Shown: positions 22,406-34,800 of the stretch, one piece after another | Layout: each line of letters begins with the position of its first letter | Numbering within the stretch: the stretch's first letter is position 1 | NCBI GenBank assembly: GCA_030844895.1 | Contig: CM061223.1 | Coordinates: forward strand, 107,305,186 to 107,369,185 | Source: Ambrosia x helenae | Lineage: Eukaryota > Streptophyta > Magnoliopsida > Asterales > Asteraceae | Length of the DNA stretch: 64,000 nucleotides | Direction of reading: 5' to 3' | Program-made: the position numbers and the translations under genes | Notes under the pieces: model-generated | Databases searched by the model: none | The model's input: only the letters and a program-made list of their open reading frames with translations | What the model was told of the DNA's origin: nothing

Positions 22406-25400
22406 TCATTCAGCAGCAGTGGAGACATATCTCGATTCGAACGCTTCCTTAGGAAAGAGATGAGGATACTTAGACTTCATCTGATCCTCCCGCTCCCAAG
22501 TGTACTCTGGTCCCCGGTTCGAGTTCCAGCGGACCTTAACAATGCGAATCTTGCTATGACGTAGGCTACGAATCTGGTAATCCAGAATCTCAACAGGTTC
22601 TTCACAATACGAAGACGATCATCAACCTTGATCTCTTCCAGTGGAACAATGAGAGACTCGTCAGCCAGACACTTCTTTAAGTTGGACACATGGAAGATGT
22701 TATGTACGTTGCCGAGCTCCGTCGGTAAATCAAGACGATATGCCACCGGTCCAATCCGTTCCAGGATCGTATATGGACCGACATACCGAGGGTTGAGTTT
22801 GCCACGCTTCCCAAAGCGTATGACGCCCTTCCACGGTGAAACTTTCAGAAGTACTTTGTCATCAACTTGGAATTCCAATGGTTTGCGACGCTGATCGGCA
22901 TAACTCTTTTGCCGATCCCGTGCCGCTGCCAACCGGTTACGAATCTGTACGATCTTTTCCGAAGTTTCGTACACTAGTTCAGGCCCAGTGAGTTGACTCT
23001 CACCCACTTCAGCCCAACAAAGAGGAGACCGGCATTTCCGCCCGTACAGTGCCTCGAACGGAGCTGCCTTGATGCTCGTGTGGTAGCTGTTGTTGTAAGA
23101 GAATTCTACCAACGGTAGATGAGCTTCCCAACCTTTGCCAAAATCGATCACACATGCCCGCAGCATGTCTTCTAGAGTTTGAATCGTGCGTTCACTCTAA
23201 CCGTCAGTCTGTGGGTGATAAGCTGTACTCATGTCCAGCTGGGTACCCAAAGCTTTGTGCAAGGATTTCCAGAAGTGAGAAGTAAAGTGGGAGTCACGAT
23301 CTGAAATAATAGAAACCGGCACCCCGTTCTTAGAAACAACTTCCTTCAGATAAAGACGAGCCAAACGATCCATGGTGTCGGTCTCCTTGATAGCGAGAAA
23401 ATGGGCTGATTTCGTAAACCGATCAACAATCACCCATATCTTATCATTCCCGCTCGGTGACTTAGGCAGTTGCGTGACGAAATCCATTGTAATCCGTTCC
23501 CATTTCCACTCCGAAATTCCAGGTTGTTGTAAGAGACCCGACGGTTTCTGGTATTCCACCTTGACCTTAGCACAGGTCAAGCATTTGCTCACGTATGAGG
23601 CTATATCCGACCTCATGTTTGGCCACCAGTAAAGCACCTTCAGATCTTGGTACATCTTATCCGAACCAGGATGAATAGAATACCGGGACTTGTGAGCCTC
23701 ATCTAAAACAAGCTCCCGAAGTCCCCCGAATAAAGGAACCCATATGCGTTCTGCGAAGTAGTGCAGGCCATCAGGCCTTCGCTCGAGGTGCTTGTCGGCA
23801 CCGTGCATAGTCTCAGCTTTAAGGTTTTCCTCCTTCAAAGCTTCTAACTGGGCAGAACGGAGTTGGTCAGGTAGGGAGGAATGAATGGTGAGTTGCAACG
23901 CCCGAACGCGACGAGGTTTAATTGATTCCTTCCTGCTCAAGGCGTCAGCTACTACATTCGCCTTGCCAGGATGGTACTTAATGGCGCAATCATAGTCATT
24001 CAGAAGTTCAATCCAACGACGCTGTCGTATGTTCAAATGTTGTTGGTCGAAAATATGTTGAAGACTCTTGTGATCGCTGTAGATGGTGCATTTGGTACCG
24101 TACAAGTAATGTCTCCAAATTTTCAACGCGAAAACCACTGCACCCAACTCCAAGTCATGGGTGGTGTAGTTCTTCTCGTGCACCTTGAGTTGACGAGAAG
24201 CATACGCAATCACTTTCTCGCGTTGCATCAACACGCAACCGAGACCATGAATAGAAGCATCACAGTAAACAACAAAATCATCAGGACCTTCAGGTAAGGA
24301 CAAAATAGGAGCAGAACAAAGTTTAGACTTCAGTTCTTGAAATGCCGACTCTTGTGGTTCACCCCAGTCGAATTTTCTATCCTTCTGAGTAAGAGTGGTC
24401 AGGGGTTGAGCGATCTTCGAGAACCCCATAATGAAACGACGATAGTAGCCCGCAAGGCCTAGAAATTGCCGCACCTCAGTTGGCGTCTTTGGTGCTCCCC
24501 AGTCCTTGATTGCTTCAATCTTAGCTGGATCGACATGAATTCCTAGTTCATTAACCACATGTCCTAGGAACTGAACTTCGCGTAACCAAAAGTCACACTT
24601 TGAGAACTTAGCGTAAAGCTGTTCCCGTCGCAAAAGTTCCAAAACCAAACGCAGGTGTTCCTCGTGTTCGGTCTTGTTTTTGGAGTAAATCAGGATGTCA
24701 TCAATAAACACGATGACGAACTCGTCAAGATATGGTTTGCAAACGCGGTTCATCAAATCCATGAAAACCGTCGGTGCGTTAGTGACACCGAAAGGCATGA
24801 CCAAGAATTCGGAATGGCCATAACGTGTACGAAAGGCAGTCTTTGCAACGTCAGCTTCCCTTACGCGCAACTGGTGATAACCGGACCTCAAGTCAATCTT
24901 GGAGTAGTAGCTAGAACCCTGGAGTTGGTCGAATAGGTCATCAATACGTGGAAGAGGATAACGGTTCTTGACGGTCAATTTGTTCAGTTCTCTGTAATCC
25001 ACACACAATCGGAAACTTCCATCCTTCTTTTTAACGAATAGAATCGGGGCTCCCCAAGGGGAAGAACTTGGTCTGATGAAACCCTTGTCCAAGAGTTCCT
25101 GTAACTGACTGGACAATTCCTGCATCTCGGGAGGTGCAAGACGGTAGGGGGCCCGAGCAATAGGAGCAGCCCCTGGTACAAGATCAATACCGAACTCAAC
25201 CTGACGATGGGGAGGAAGACCGGATAAATCATCGGGAAATACATCAGGAAACTCGCGTACAACAGGAATATCGTCGATCTTCTTCTCATCGGTAGAGGAA
25301 ACAGATAAAAGTGCCAAAACGGCCGAATAACCCTTTCGAAGACACTTAAGGGCTTTCATGCTGGAGATGAGATTTAGCGGAACACCGCCCTTGATACCGT

Positions 25401-27040
25401 ACACAGAAAGGAATTCTCCATCAGGGAGAGGAATCCGAATAATCTTGTCGTAACAAACGATCTCCGCGCGATACAAAGACAACCAATCCATGCCTACCAC
25501 AACGTCAAAACTACCCAAAGGTACCGGCATAAGGTCGATGGGGAACGACAAACCCGATAACTCTAGTTGACACTCCCGAAGGATACAAGTAGCTTCAATC
25601 TTTTTACCGTCAGCCAACTCAATTATATACTTAGCTTCTAATGGTACGGGTACTACATCTAGCAGTCGACTAACTTCCATAGATATAAAACTTTTATCGG
25701 CACCGGAATCAAATAAAACACTAACAGAGCGATTATTGAGAAGGAACGTACCGGTAACTGTGTCAGGATCCTGTCTAGCCTCAGCGGCTCCAATGACGAA
25801 GGCACGTGCATTTCTGCCACCGCCCCTGTTGTTCCCGTTACCGTTGTTCCCGCCCTGCTTCAGTTTCGGACAATCCTTCCTGTAATGCCCAGCCTCCCCA
25901 CAGTTGTAACATCCCTGTCTTCCCGTAGTTCCTTGAGTAGTAGGAGCCGAGTTAGTAGTTGGGGCCTGGGTCGATGGAAGTGTCACCCGACAGTCTTTAG
26001 CAAAATGCCCAAATCGCTGACAGCGATGGCAACGATTACGGTCGCAGTCCCCCTGATGATGACGTCCACACTTGTTGCATTTAGGTAACTTCCCCGCATA
26101 ACCACCCTGTTTGTTACCAGAAGAAGAAGAATCCCCGCTATCGAATCTCTTACCCTGTTGTGCTGGCCCAGATCCTTTCCCCTCGTTATCCCACTTACGC
26201 TTGTTATTCTCCGGGGCCTTGACAGTCGAACCCTTAGCAGGCAAGATACCCTCATTCACCTTCAAGTTTGTCATCCTGTGAGCCGATCGGACCACCTCTG
26301 AGTATGTAGGATGATTTCCCGCAGCCACTAACCCTGCGATCTCTGGTACTAACCCCGAGATATAGTGTTCGATCCTCCTATATTCTGGCACATGCAGGTC
26401 AGGACACAGCACTGCCAACTCATTACGCCTTACCGTATACTTCTCAATCTCGGACCCAGTCATCTTGAGGTTCCACACCTCGTGCTCTAACTTCTGAACT
26501 TCTTCTCTGGGACAGTACTCTCGCTTCAGCAGTTGAACAAAATTTTCCCAAGGCATAGCATAAGCCTCCCCTATCCCCATATTCTGGGTGATGTTATTCC
26601 ACCAGGTCAAAGCAACATCCTGGAATAAAGCAGCAGCATATTTGACTCGATCCTCTGGGAGACAGTTGCACATCAGAAACACTGACTCCACCTTTTCCAG
26701 CCACCTGAGCAAACTCACCGCACCCTCAGTGCCAGAGAATTCCTGGGGCTTACAGTCCCGAAACATCTTGTAAGTACACATGGGTGGGGGTGGGTTAACA
26801 GGACCACCTGCAATGAAACGCATGAGAAACCACGAAGAATGTAAACAAGATTCACTAATGAGGCAAAAGTAGATAAATCAACTTACCACCACCATTGTGC
26901 CCTAACTGGAAGGCAACTTGTAACAAGTTGTTCAGATCATCCTGTGATAGGTTTACACCTCCACGACCACCAGCACCACCGCGACCACCACCATGTCCAC
27001 CATTGCGACCACCTCCACGTCCTCCTCGTACTCCAGACAT
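22406..27040 (-). pseudogene. chromovirus gag-pol polyprotein, spliced, twice broken
   Basis: Gag starts at 27040 with an Arg/Gly-rich N-terminus, then an intron, then a capsid domain (WLEKVESVF region). Two CCHC zinc knuckles follow (CHRCQRFGHFAKDC, CYNCGEAGHYRKDC), then protease (VLFDSGADKSFIS), reverse transcriptase (VDYRELNKLTVKNRYPLP and FIDDILIYS), RNase H (VVYCDASIHGLGCVL), integrase (zinc-binding H-H-C-C and catalytic Asp residues in MDFV and ISDRDSHF) and a C-terminal chromodomain-like segment near 22420-22580. The frame is stopped by a TAG at 23197-23199, exactly between the integrase second Asp block and its catalytic Glu. A one-base loss near 22605-22612 shifts the frame just before the chromodomain. 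Otherwise the frame is open for about 1200 codons. In the family, these proteins copy the RNA and insert the cDNA; here integrase would be truncated unless read through. Confidence 0.88.
26808..26886 (-). other. 79-base intron in chromovirus gag
   Basis: On the minus strand the Arg/Gly-rich frame ends at a consensus donor (GTGGTG before GTAAGT), and the long gag-pol frame opens at TTTCATTGCAG. Joining is phase 1 and in frame, across a run of glycine codons. Unspliced, the first frame stops after LIYLLLPH. Confidence 0.75.
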
Positions 27041-27580
27041 GATTCTGACAGAAAGAACGAGAAAATTTAGTTTCGCAGCTAATGGTAACCACTAGCATTT
27101 ACAAGATCAAAGCTAGATCCAACTCAGGACTATCCATTCAAACCCAGAGCTCACTAGGGCTTTCATGCATTTCGGTTTATGATTTTGTGTGCACCCAAAA
27201 TGATAAACCGCTCTACATGGTCCTCCAAGTGTTCTCCGAGTTCAAAGTTCAAATCACCGAACATAGACTCTTAGCTATACACCGTAATGCTACGGTAGTT
27301 TATGGCAAGTGTTCCTATTGGAATATGAGAGGGAGATGTCCGAGCCTTGGACAAATCTCAAGAGTATACGATTTACCCCAATATACCACACTGCCTAGAA
27401 GCAAGTAACCCGACTTAAGATAGAACGGATGATGTAACATAGGAAGGTCAGATGATCTAAAGACACCCCGACAAGCCCATACGTAAACCACCATAATGTT
27501 TAGTACTAAGTGATCGTCTAGTGTGTGCGACTCGGCTATAGTCTAGACTCTACATGCAGTCCTAGTTCACTATAACCATT

Positions 27581-27593
27581 GGCTCTGATACCA
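27581..27593 (-). other. primer-binding site of chromovirus
   Basis: On the minus strand this reads TGGTATCAGAGCC, matching the initiator Met tRNA 3' end, three bases inside the right LTR edge. It fixes the minus orientation. Confidence 0.88.
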
Positions 27594-27596
27594 ATC

Positions 27597-30209
27597 TGTC
27601 ACACCCTCAAAATCCACTTGCGGAGTTTTACCGCGAGGCGCATGACAAACCAGGATCCAAACCAACGATCACAATAAACAAGTCTAAATTAACATATGCA
27701 ATTTCAAAAACATAGTTTAAATCTCCAGTTACAGCGGAAGCTTATTCTCAAAACATAATCCAAAAGTAAACCAAATGTTCAATGTTTGAAAACCATGCAA
27801 ATCCTAACTAGACGCCGTGCAGACGCGTGCGCCCTAGTTCCATTGTGCTACCTTAGCGACCTGAGAAAACATGTAAAAGTTTACGTCAGCACAAAAATGC
27901 TGGTGAGTTTACAGGTTTTGTAATCACAGTACCAAGTTCAACCTGTCCATACTATAACAAATCGAAAACCAGAGTACGCTAGCTAGGCGTATGTTTTGTT
28001 ACTACTACGATTGGAAAACCATTACTAACTCGCAAACCAGATGTCGTGCCCGAATAGTAAACCTGTTGTTCCTGTTTGAGACAATATGCACTCGCCCGGC
28101 CCTCCAAGCCGACGAGCGGGGTTGGTCACTCCCAATAGCGCTATTCACATTTCCCCGTTGTGCTAACCCGCACATTCATGGTTCCCCCCGGGACTTCCAA
28201 AGATCGTATAGTAAACCATAGAAACCCATAGTATGACAGTAGTTACCAAACATAAGTTTTAACACATGTTTTCTCCCCCGAAAAGTGAAACCAGTTAAAA
28301 GAGGGGCCGTAAACTCACCTTAGGTTGCGTTACTTCGATATATGAATAATATCAGCAAGCTATGCTAGCCCCGTAAAGCGGCGACCTAACATATGACAGT
28401 TACAAGTACTTAGACTAATAACCCGTAGGTTAGTTAGTCCCTAGATGTCCAGACCATAACCAAGTTCGTTTGAAAACACCGTGACTGTTAAATTAACCCA
28501 AAGTACAAGACTCGTCATCCCATTGGTGACCCGAGACTCCCCGTGTTATGCTTACACTCTCAAACATACAATCATGCAATCACACTTAACATACGTTAAC
28601 GTCCAACAAGTTACAGTACGTAGTTCAAGTATCACGTAAATAAGTCCGAACATATGTTACCAAGTTATTAGATATGTTACGGGGTTCCTAGCATGTTCCT
28701 AGGTGTCAAATCGGGTCTCGGAATGTCAAAATATACTTACAGTAGCAGTTCAGGCGATTAGGAAAAGTCAACCAGCGATTATGAAAGTCAACAGGCATTT
28801 AGGAATGCTAATTGCCTATTCTATAGGCAATTAGGTCATAAGACATGCATTTCAGGAGTCTATAGGCAATTAGGTCATAAGACATGCATTTAACTAGCAA
28901 TTAGGTCATAAGACATGCATTTAACTAGCAATTAGGTCATAAGACATGCAACGAAGGCAATTAGCCCCTACTCGCCTATACTATAGGCGATTAGGGTTGC
29001 TACTCGCCTGCAACATTGCTGTTCCGGTTTTTCGCTCGTTTAACACTCCAAATCAATCCCAGAACGTGTGTAAACATCAAATATCAACCAAATAACTATA
29101 TCAAACATATTTCCATCAAAATCCTTCGTTTAACCTTGATCTATCAGCCCTGAATGCCATCATGTATCTTAAAGACAATACACATAACATGAAACATCAC
29201 ATTAGCATGCAAAATCGTAACCCTAATTAACAATAACTCAGATCTCATCATCATGCCATCATTATTAATCTGAAACTAACCTAATAACATGTTAATCATC
29301 CATCTTGAATCACAAAAACCCTAGCTTTTAATTGAAAACCCACATACATCATGCATGCTATTTAGAATCCAATTAACCATACTTATTAACGATTTTCAGA
29401 AAGCTTATTCGTTTTAAAACAGGTCTGGACCGTTAGGGATTTAATAAAAACGTTAGTAAAGATTGCATGGATGAAAATCACACCTTAGATTGTGATAGAT
29501 TGATGAAATAAGCTTGAAACCTTGTGTTTTGATCCAAAATCACGTTCCAGAGGTTGTGTGTGTGTTGGGGCGGGTTATGGGATGACTAGGGTTGATATTA
29601 TGAAGTTTAGGAGGTCAAGCATTGTATTTATAGTCGTTTTTAGTCGTCCAGTACGTAACACGCGATTGTGCAGCAGCTATACGCGATTAGGCTTGCTAAT
29701 CGCATGACATTACATGCAATTAGGCCTAATCGCCTGCTATTACATGCGAGTAGCACCCCAATCGCATGTAATGATCCCCAAATGCATACCCTATAGGCGA
29801 TTAGCCTCCCCTAATCGCCTATAGGGTTGGTTTTGTGTATTTTGCGCGTTAAACTCCGTTTTAACATATGTTAACGCATATTCACATACCGACAAGTCAC
29901 ATAATGATTGTAAACACATAATACTTGCAAATAAACACATTCACACTCGTTCACCAATTCCCGGGACTCGAGACTTGTATGTTCCCTATGTTCTGACGAT
30001 TCTACGAATCGTCACCACTTGTACACTTGGTTAAGGACTGACATCTAATGAACCTCTAGACTAACATCCGATGATCCTCTATACTGAACTAACAGTTCCC
30101 GAACCATAACACGACTTAACTAACCCAGTTAAGTACAATATACGCGTGACTCGCTAAGGTAGACTTTCATCTAGACAACGTTGTTAACCAGAATTTGCCG
30201 GGTGCCACA
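27597..30209 (-). repeat. chromovirus right LTR (5' LTR)
   Basis: 2613 bp, from TGTCACACCC to GGTGCCACA. A minus-strand TATA box is at 29625-29632. GCGATTAG-type motif clusters lie at about 29660-29830 (upstream of the TATA box in transcription sense) and 28750-29010 (downstream). Within the second cluster the unit GCAATTAGGTCATAAGACAT is repeated four times. Confidence 0.9.
28800..28965 (-). repeat. short tandem repeat in LTR
   Basis: Four copies of a unit of about 30 bases containing CAATTAGGTCATAAGACATG. The same array is in the left LTR at about 20830-20950, so it predates insertion. Confidence 0.8.
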
Positions 30210-30214
30210 ACATA

Positions 30215-31815
30215 AGTCATCACTCCATCTTGTGTTAATTTTTTTTTGTATGTCTAATTAAAGCATTATATTAATAAAATGATTAGTTAAACAATTATAC
30301 ACATTTGATGGAAAAACTAGTGAAAGGGTCATGTCTACGTGGCAGTGAATTTTCACATTTTAGTTAAACCATTACACATAGTCTCATGATGATTCTTGTT
30401 GTTGCTTTAATGGAATGGGTTATGGTGGATTAAGATGGGTTAAAGATGTACAACTGATTATTTCCTGTTCGGATCTAATTCGCTAAGGAAAAACAAACAC
30501 CGGAAGTCTTATTATAGGATATAGCCTCATATGAGTAGTCTTCTGCGTAAAAATACATATATGTTTTCAGGGCGAAAGTGTAGTTATGTCAAGCAATTGA
30601 GTATGAGATGCATACATGAGGTGTCAAATACTTATGTTTATACTACCTTGCACTTGTTGCTATGTTACGATGTATCGACAGTCAATTGTGCGTTTTTAGA
30701 CCGTTTGTCTTGGGCTTACAAAACTAGCATTTCTCATTCAAGGGATTTTTTAGCAGCTAGTGTGGACAAAATATTAACCACCTATGCAAATGAGGCTTCT
30801 TGCAATATGGCATTCACATACAAATCATTATATTATTGATGTCCCTAAAGGGCATTCTGATGGTAAGTGGTGTACTTCACAACTAAAAGGTTGAAAGTTC
30901 AAATCATGCAAGACACCTGTTATAGTGTATTATCCTAAAAATCTTGAAATAACTGTTTAAAATAATCATTATGTCGATTATTGTAACACGACCTGTCTAT
31001 CTAGTTAAGAACTCAATTTCAAACATAACTTCAAACCACTGCATGATTCTTTTTTCCCATGATTCTGGAATTTGCCATATTGATGGAATCATGTTTGATT
31101 CTTGTTCTCCCAACGCTATTATTATTACAAGAATATGTACACTCGGAACATTAACCATATTCTTCCTTATCTTTCATATATGTTAGTGGGTTACATGTTC
31201 TTGGTCATTAGATTCCTCCACATACTAGGGATAGAATATAATATGACGAAAGAAACAAAAAAGCGTACAAAACCTAAGTTGAAGTATAAAGGAACTAGTA
31301 CTTTTCAATTGGAATGTCACGATAACATTTGTTTTAGCTACTCTATCGTAAGTGATGACGTTGGATACATGGTAACAAACGGCAATTTTTAACACGACAC
31401 AATTAGAGGGGGTTTTTTTTTTTCATATGCATCCCGTTTCATATGCAGGCCAATTTGTTTACTAACTCGTTTAACCCATCTATTAGAACCTACCAACCAA
31501 ATCATCATTACACTTTCATTACAACCCAACAGCTTTACAATCCGTTTGACTTGTTTAGATAAACAACTTGTGGTCGGGTTACACTTTAAGTGTGTCCATC
31601 TATTAGAGTAGATGTCTTGACACAAATAAATATGAAGGCCGTGTTCAACCTTTGAACATGTCAACCCGACACAATTTTCACCCCAGTAACACAAAAGTCA
31701 ACCAACCTCAAAGAACGAACGATTTATAATACAAATACCACGGATTTCAATATCAGTAATAACAGAAAAAAACAATCAATTTGGGATCAAATCTAGGCAT
31801 AACATCTAACCATAC
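30215..31815. other. intergenic with one tRNA-like SINE head
   Basis: Flank between the retrotransposon and the SMT1 3' end. A SINE-like stretch at about 30838-30930 has A-box-like TGATGGTAAGTGG and a degenerate B box GAAAGTTCAAATC. Short open frames here have no motifs or consistent splice sites. The SMT1 3' UTR lies at the right end. Confidence 0.45.
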
Positions 31816-34800
31816 TTATAGTGGTTTCCTTGCCAAGAAGAAATACATTGGTGTGAATATCTCCTTCCTAAGACATAAGTTTGTTTGACAATATTAGTGT
31901 TAGAAGAAGAACAAGTTGAAATGTAAGTTAAAAGTTTAAGTTCTTACTTTCCACCAGCAACTAGTCCTTCTGCAGCCTTCTCTAAAAAGGACTGAACCCT
32001 TTGGCTACCTTTAGGGGCAAGTCCCACATACTCTAGTGCCACCACCTACATATTGATTAAAACCGACCAAACCAAATCAAATTGGACAACTTGGCTTGTT
32101 GAGACTTATAAGGCTCGAACCACAAGTTATGGTTTGAAAAGGTGCGGTTATTGTTAACCTTGGTTTAAAAAAGCGCGCCTCGCACAAAAGCGACGAGGTC
32201 TAAGTGCATCGCACGAAGCGCAAAAGGCGTGGGATTTTCGTACCCGAAGCGCACACTAATTATATAATTTTTTTTATATGTCACATATATATCCCATGAG
32301 TTTTTAGCTTCATTTAGCCAAAATATATATAAATAAGGTTTTTATGTGATTTTACCTATATGTACAAGTCAAAAACACTAAGGTACAACATTTTTATGCA
32401 TAAAAAATACCGTGTACGTGAGGCGTGCGCCTCAGGGTGAAAAGCGACTGAAATTTGACAAAAAAGCGTCTGAGGCGTGCGCCTTTGGGAAATTGGGTAG
32501 GCGCAAAGCCCTGAGGCGCCCTAGGCTCCGCCTAGGCGCGCCTCAGGTGCGCTTTTTAGAACCCAGTTGTAAACAGTTCGGTTCACGGTTAGGGACTTAG
32601 AACTGGCCGTGTAAACCAACGGCCCGTATGCCTTTTATTGTGTGTATTTATTTTTCAGTTTTTGAATATGCAGTTATACATATGCAGGTTGGTTTGTTAG
32701 TGACCAGCCTTAGTTCTCATCAAAACCGGCCGAACTGAACCGTGAACACCACTGATGTTTAAGATGAAAACATACCATGTTCTTTGTGATGAAGCGTCCG
32801 ACGGCTGTGAGACGGAAACTACTGAGAGAGAAATGACTTGTATCCAGGGGCAAGTACCAGGGAAGTGGTGAATCTTTAGCAAGATCTTGCTCCCATATAA
32901 CCTTATTAATACCCAAAAAATGTTATTTCTTTAATTCTTTTGCAAATAGATATAAAATATAAGTCAATATGTTATACCTACCTCAAAACCTGCTTCTTTT
33001 AGGGCTGCAAGACATTGTCTAGTTGATCTTATGTCTGGAAGGCCATCACCAATCTCAACTTCTGCCTGTTTGTTACCAAGAAATTATATTATTATACCAC
33101 CTTTAAAGTTGTGAATAAACATACAGGCATGGTTTAAAAAAAGCGCTTGAGGCATGCGCCTCAAGGTGCGCCTCGCCTCAAGGCGCCAAAAAACGAGTCG
33201 TCTAGTCTGTGCATACGCCTCTAAGGGCTGAGGCGTCGCGCCTCAGGTGGTTTAGGGTGTTTTTTATGTGTGTTTTTTCTATGTTTTAGACTTTTTGGGT
33301 CAATTATTTTATTTTTGATGTATGTTTTTATGTTTTAGACTTATTTGGGTCAATTAGTTTTATGTTTTATAAGATATATAATTTTTATATTTATTTTTTG
33401 ATCCTGCCTCGGGCTTATGCCTCGGTTCGCCTCGAGGCTTACGCCTCGTTAGGTGAAGGAAAACGCCTCGAGGCTCGTTTCCGTTCTTTTAAACTTTGCA
33501 TACAGGTTCATCTTCAAAAGTTACAATATGACAATTCTCCGGTACTTGGCTATAATTGACCCATTTATAAATCAATGGCTCGATTTGGGTGCTAATCTAT
33601 GTCAAACGGGTCAAATAAACCTACCGGAAACAGGTCACATGACGTGAAAGTTTCAGCAAACATTTGTTTTTGATGCATACAACCTCCAAGATCGCATTAT
33701 TCAAGATGTCGATTGTTATCAAATAATAAAATATTAGTTATTTATAAAAAAGTTTTAACGAAGAACAAGGAAATCTGTACAGGTCAACACAACCTGACCC
33801 GTTTTGATCTCTACTTGAAATGATTAGTTTCATTCTGAGCCCGTTTTGACCCATTATCCAACCTGTCTGCTCCACCCATCTTGCGTCCGTTACCATATAA
33901 TTATATATACTTCAATCCAGTTAGGTTACAGAATACTTGAATTCACATCACAGTGGTTTTAAGGCGTCTGAAAAGTAGCTGTGTATACCTTGATCTTTTG
34001 ATGCTCTTGGTTATTGGGGTCAAATGCATCAGTCATGCACCATTCGTATGCAGCAAACGACTGACCAGGCTTCAAGACTCTATATACCTCTTTATAGCAT
34101 CCAACCTTAAGTCACAAATGAGTAATTTATTAGTCAAAATAAGTTGAAACCAAATAAGTTCCCAATATCATAGATTTGGTTGATGAAACTTATGTACCGC
34201 ATCTGGAGCATGGCAAGTAGCCTCAATTGCATACACTGCATCAAAACTGTTTTCAGAAAATGGCATCTTCATGAAATCAGCCTGTACCATTTTTGGATCA
34301 CAAACTTACAATCAGGCCTCCTGTACAAAACCTAATATGTGTGTGTGTGCACGCAAGATTGTAGAAGGCGCTAGGCAGGCGTTGAGGTCTAGCCTAGGGA
34401 CTAGTTGGGACTAGGCGGAATTTGGAGTTTTGGTATTTTTATACGTATTTTATATATATTCACACAAATTTAGGTGTTTTTTGAAAATATGTTAAGATAT
34501 ATACACATAATACTTAGAAATACTTAGATATATACACATAATACTAAGAAATACTTAGAAATTTGTGGAATTTAAAAATAAATTAAAAAAAATAAATAAA
34601 TAAAAATTAAAAAATAAAATAAAAAAACCATCGCCTAGTGCCGAAAACGCCTAGGATTCCGACTAGGTCCTTATTCTGATCTCTATGTCCAACTAGCGCC
34701 TAGAGCGATTTTTACAACACTGTGTGCGCGTGTTCTTAAAAATGCATGTTTGATGCTTGACAGAAACTGACCTTTGTGAAGTCACAAGTCTCATCAACTC

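Larger units (their letters stand above)
10650..30209 (-). mobile_element. Ty3/Gypsy chromovirus (Tekay-like) with nested insertion
   Basis: A full-length LTR retrotransposon in minus orientation, bounded by TGTCACACCC and GGTGCCACA and the 5-bp duplication ACATA (10645-10649, 30210-30214). It has an initiator-Met-tRNA-type primer site, gag-pol, an integrase with C-terminal chromodomain, and a polypurine tract. Its left (3') LTR is split by a second LTR element at 11418-20355. Minus that insertion the element is about 10.6 kb. LTR size, primer site and chromodomain fit the Tekay clade; the clade call is by eye. By eye the LTRs differ at roughly a dozen bases plus one deletion of about 50 bases, indicating a fairly recent insertion. 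gag-pol is broken by one stop and one frameshift, so this copy should not be autonomous. Confidence 0.9.

Noticed and set aside
23372..26255. Several 60-110 codon frames opposite or within gag-pol
   Set aside because: All overlap the strongly supported gag-pol frame and have no independent features.
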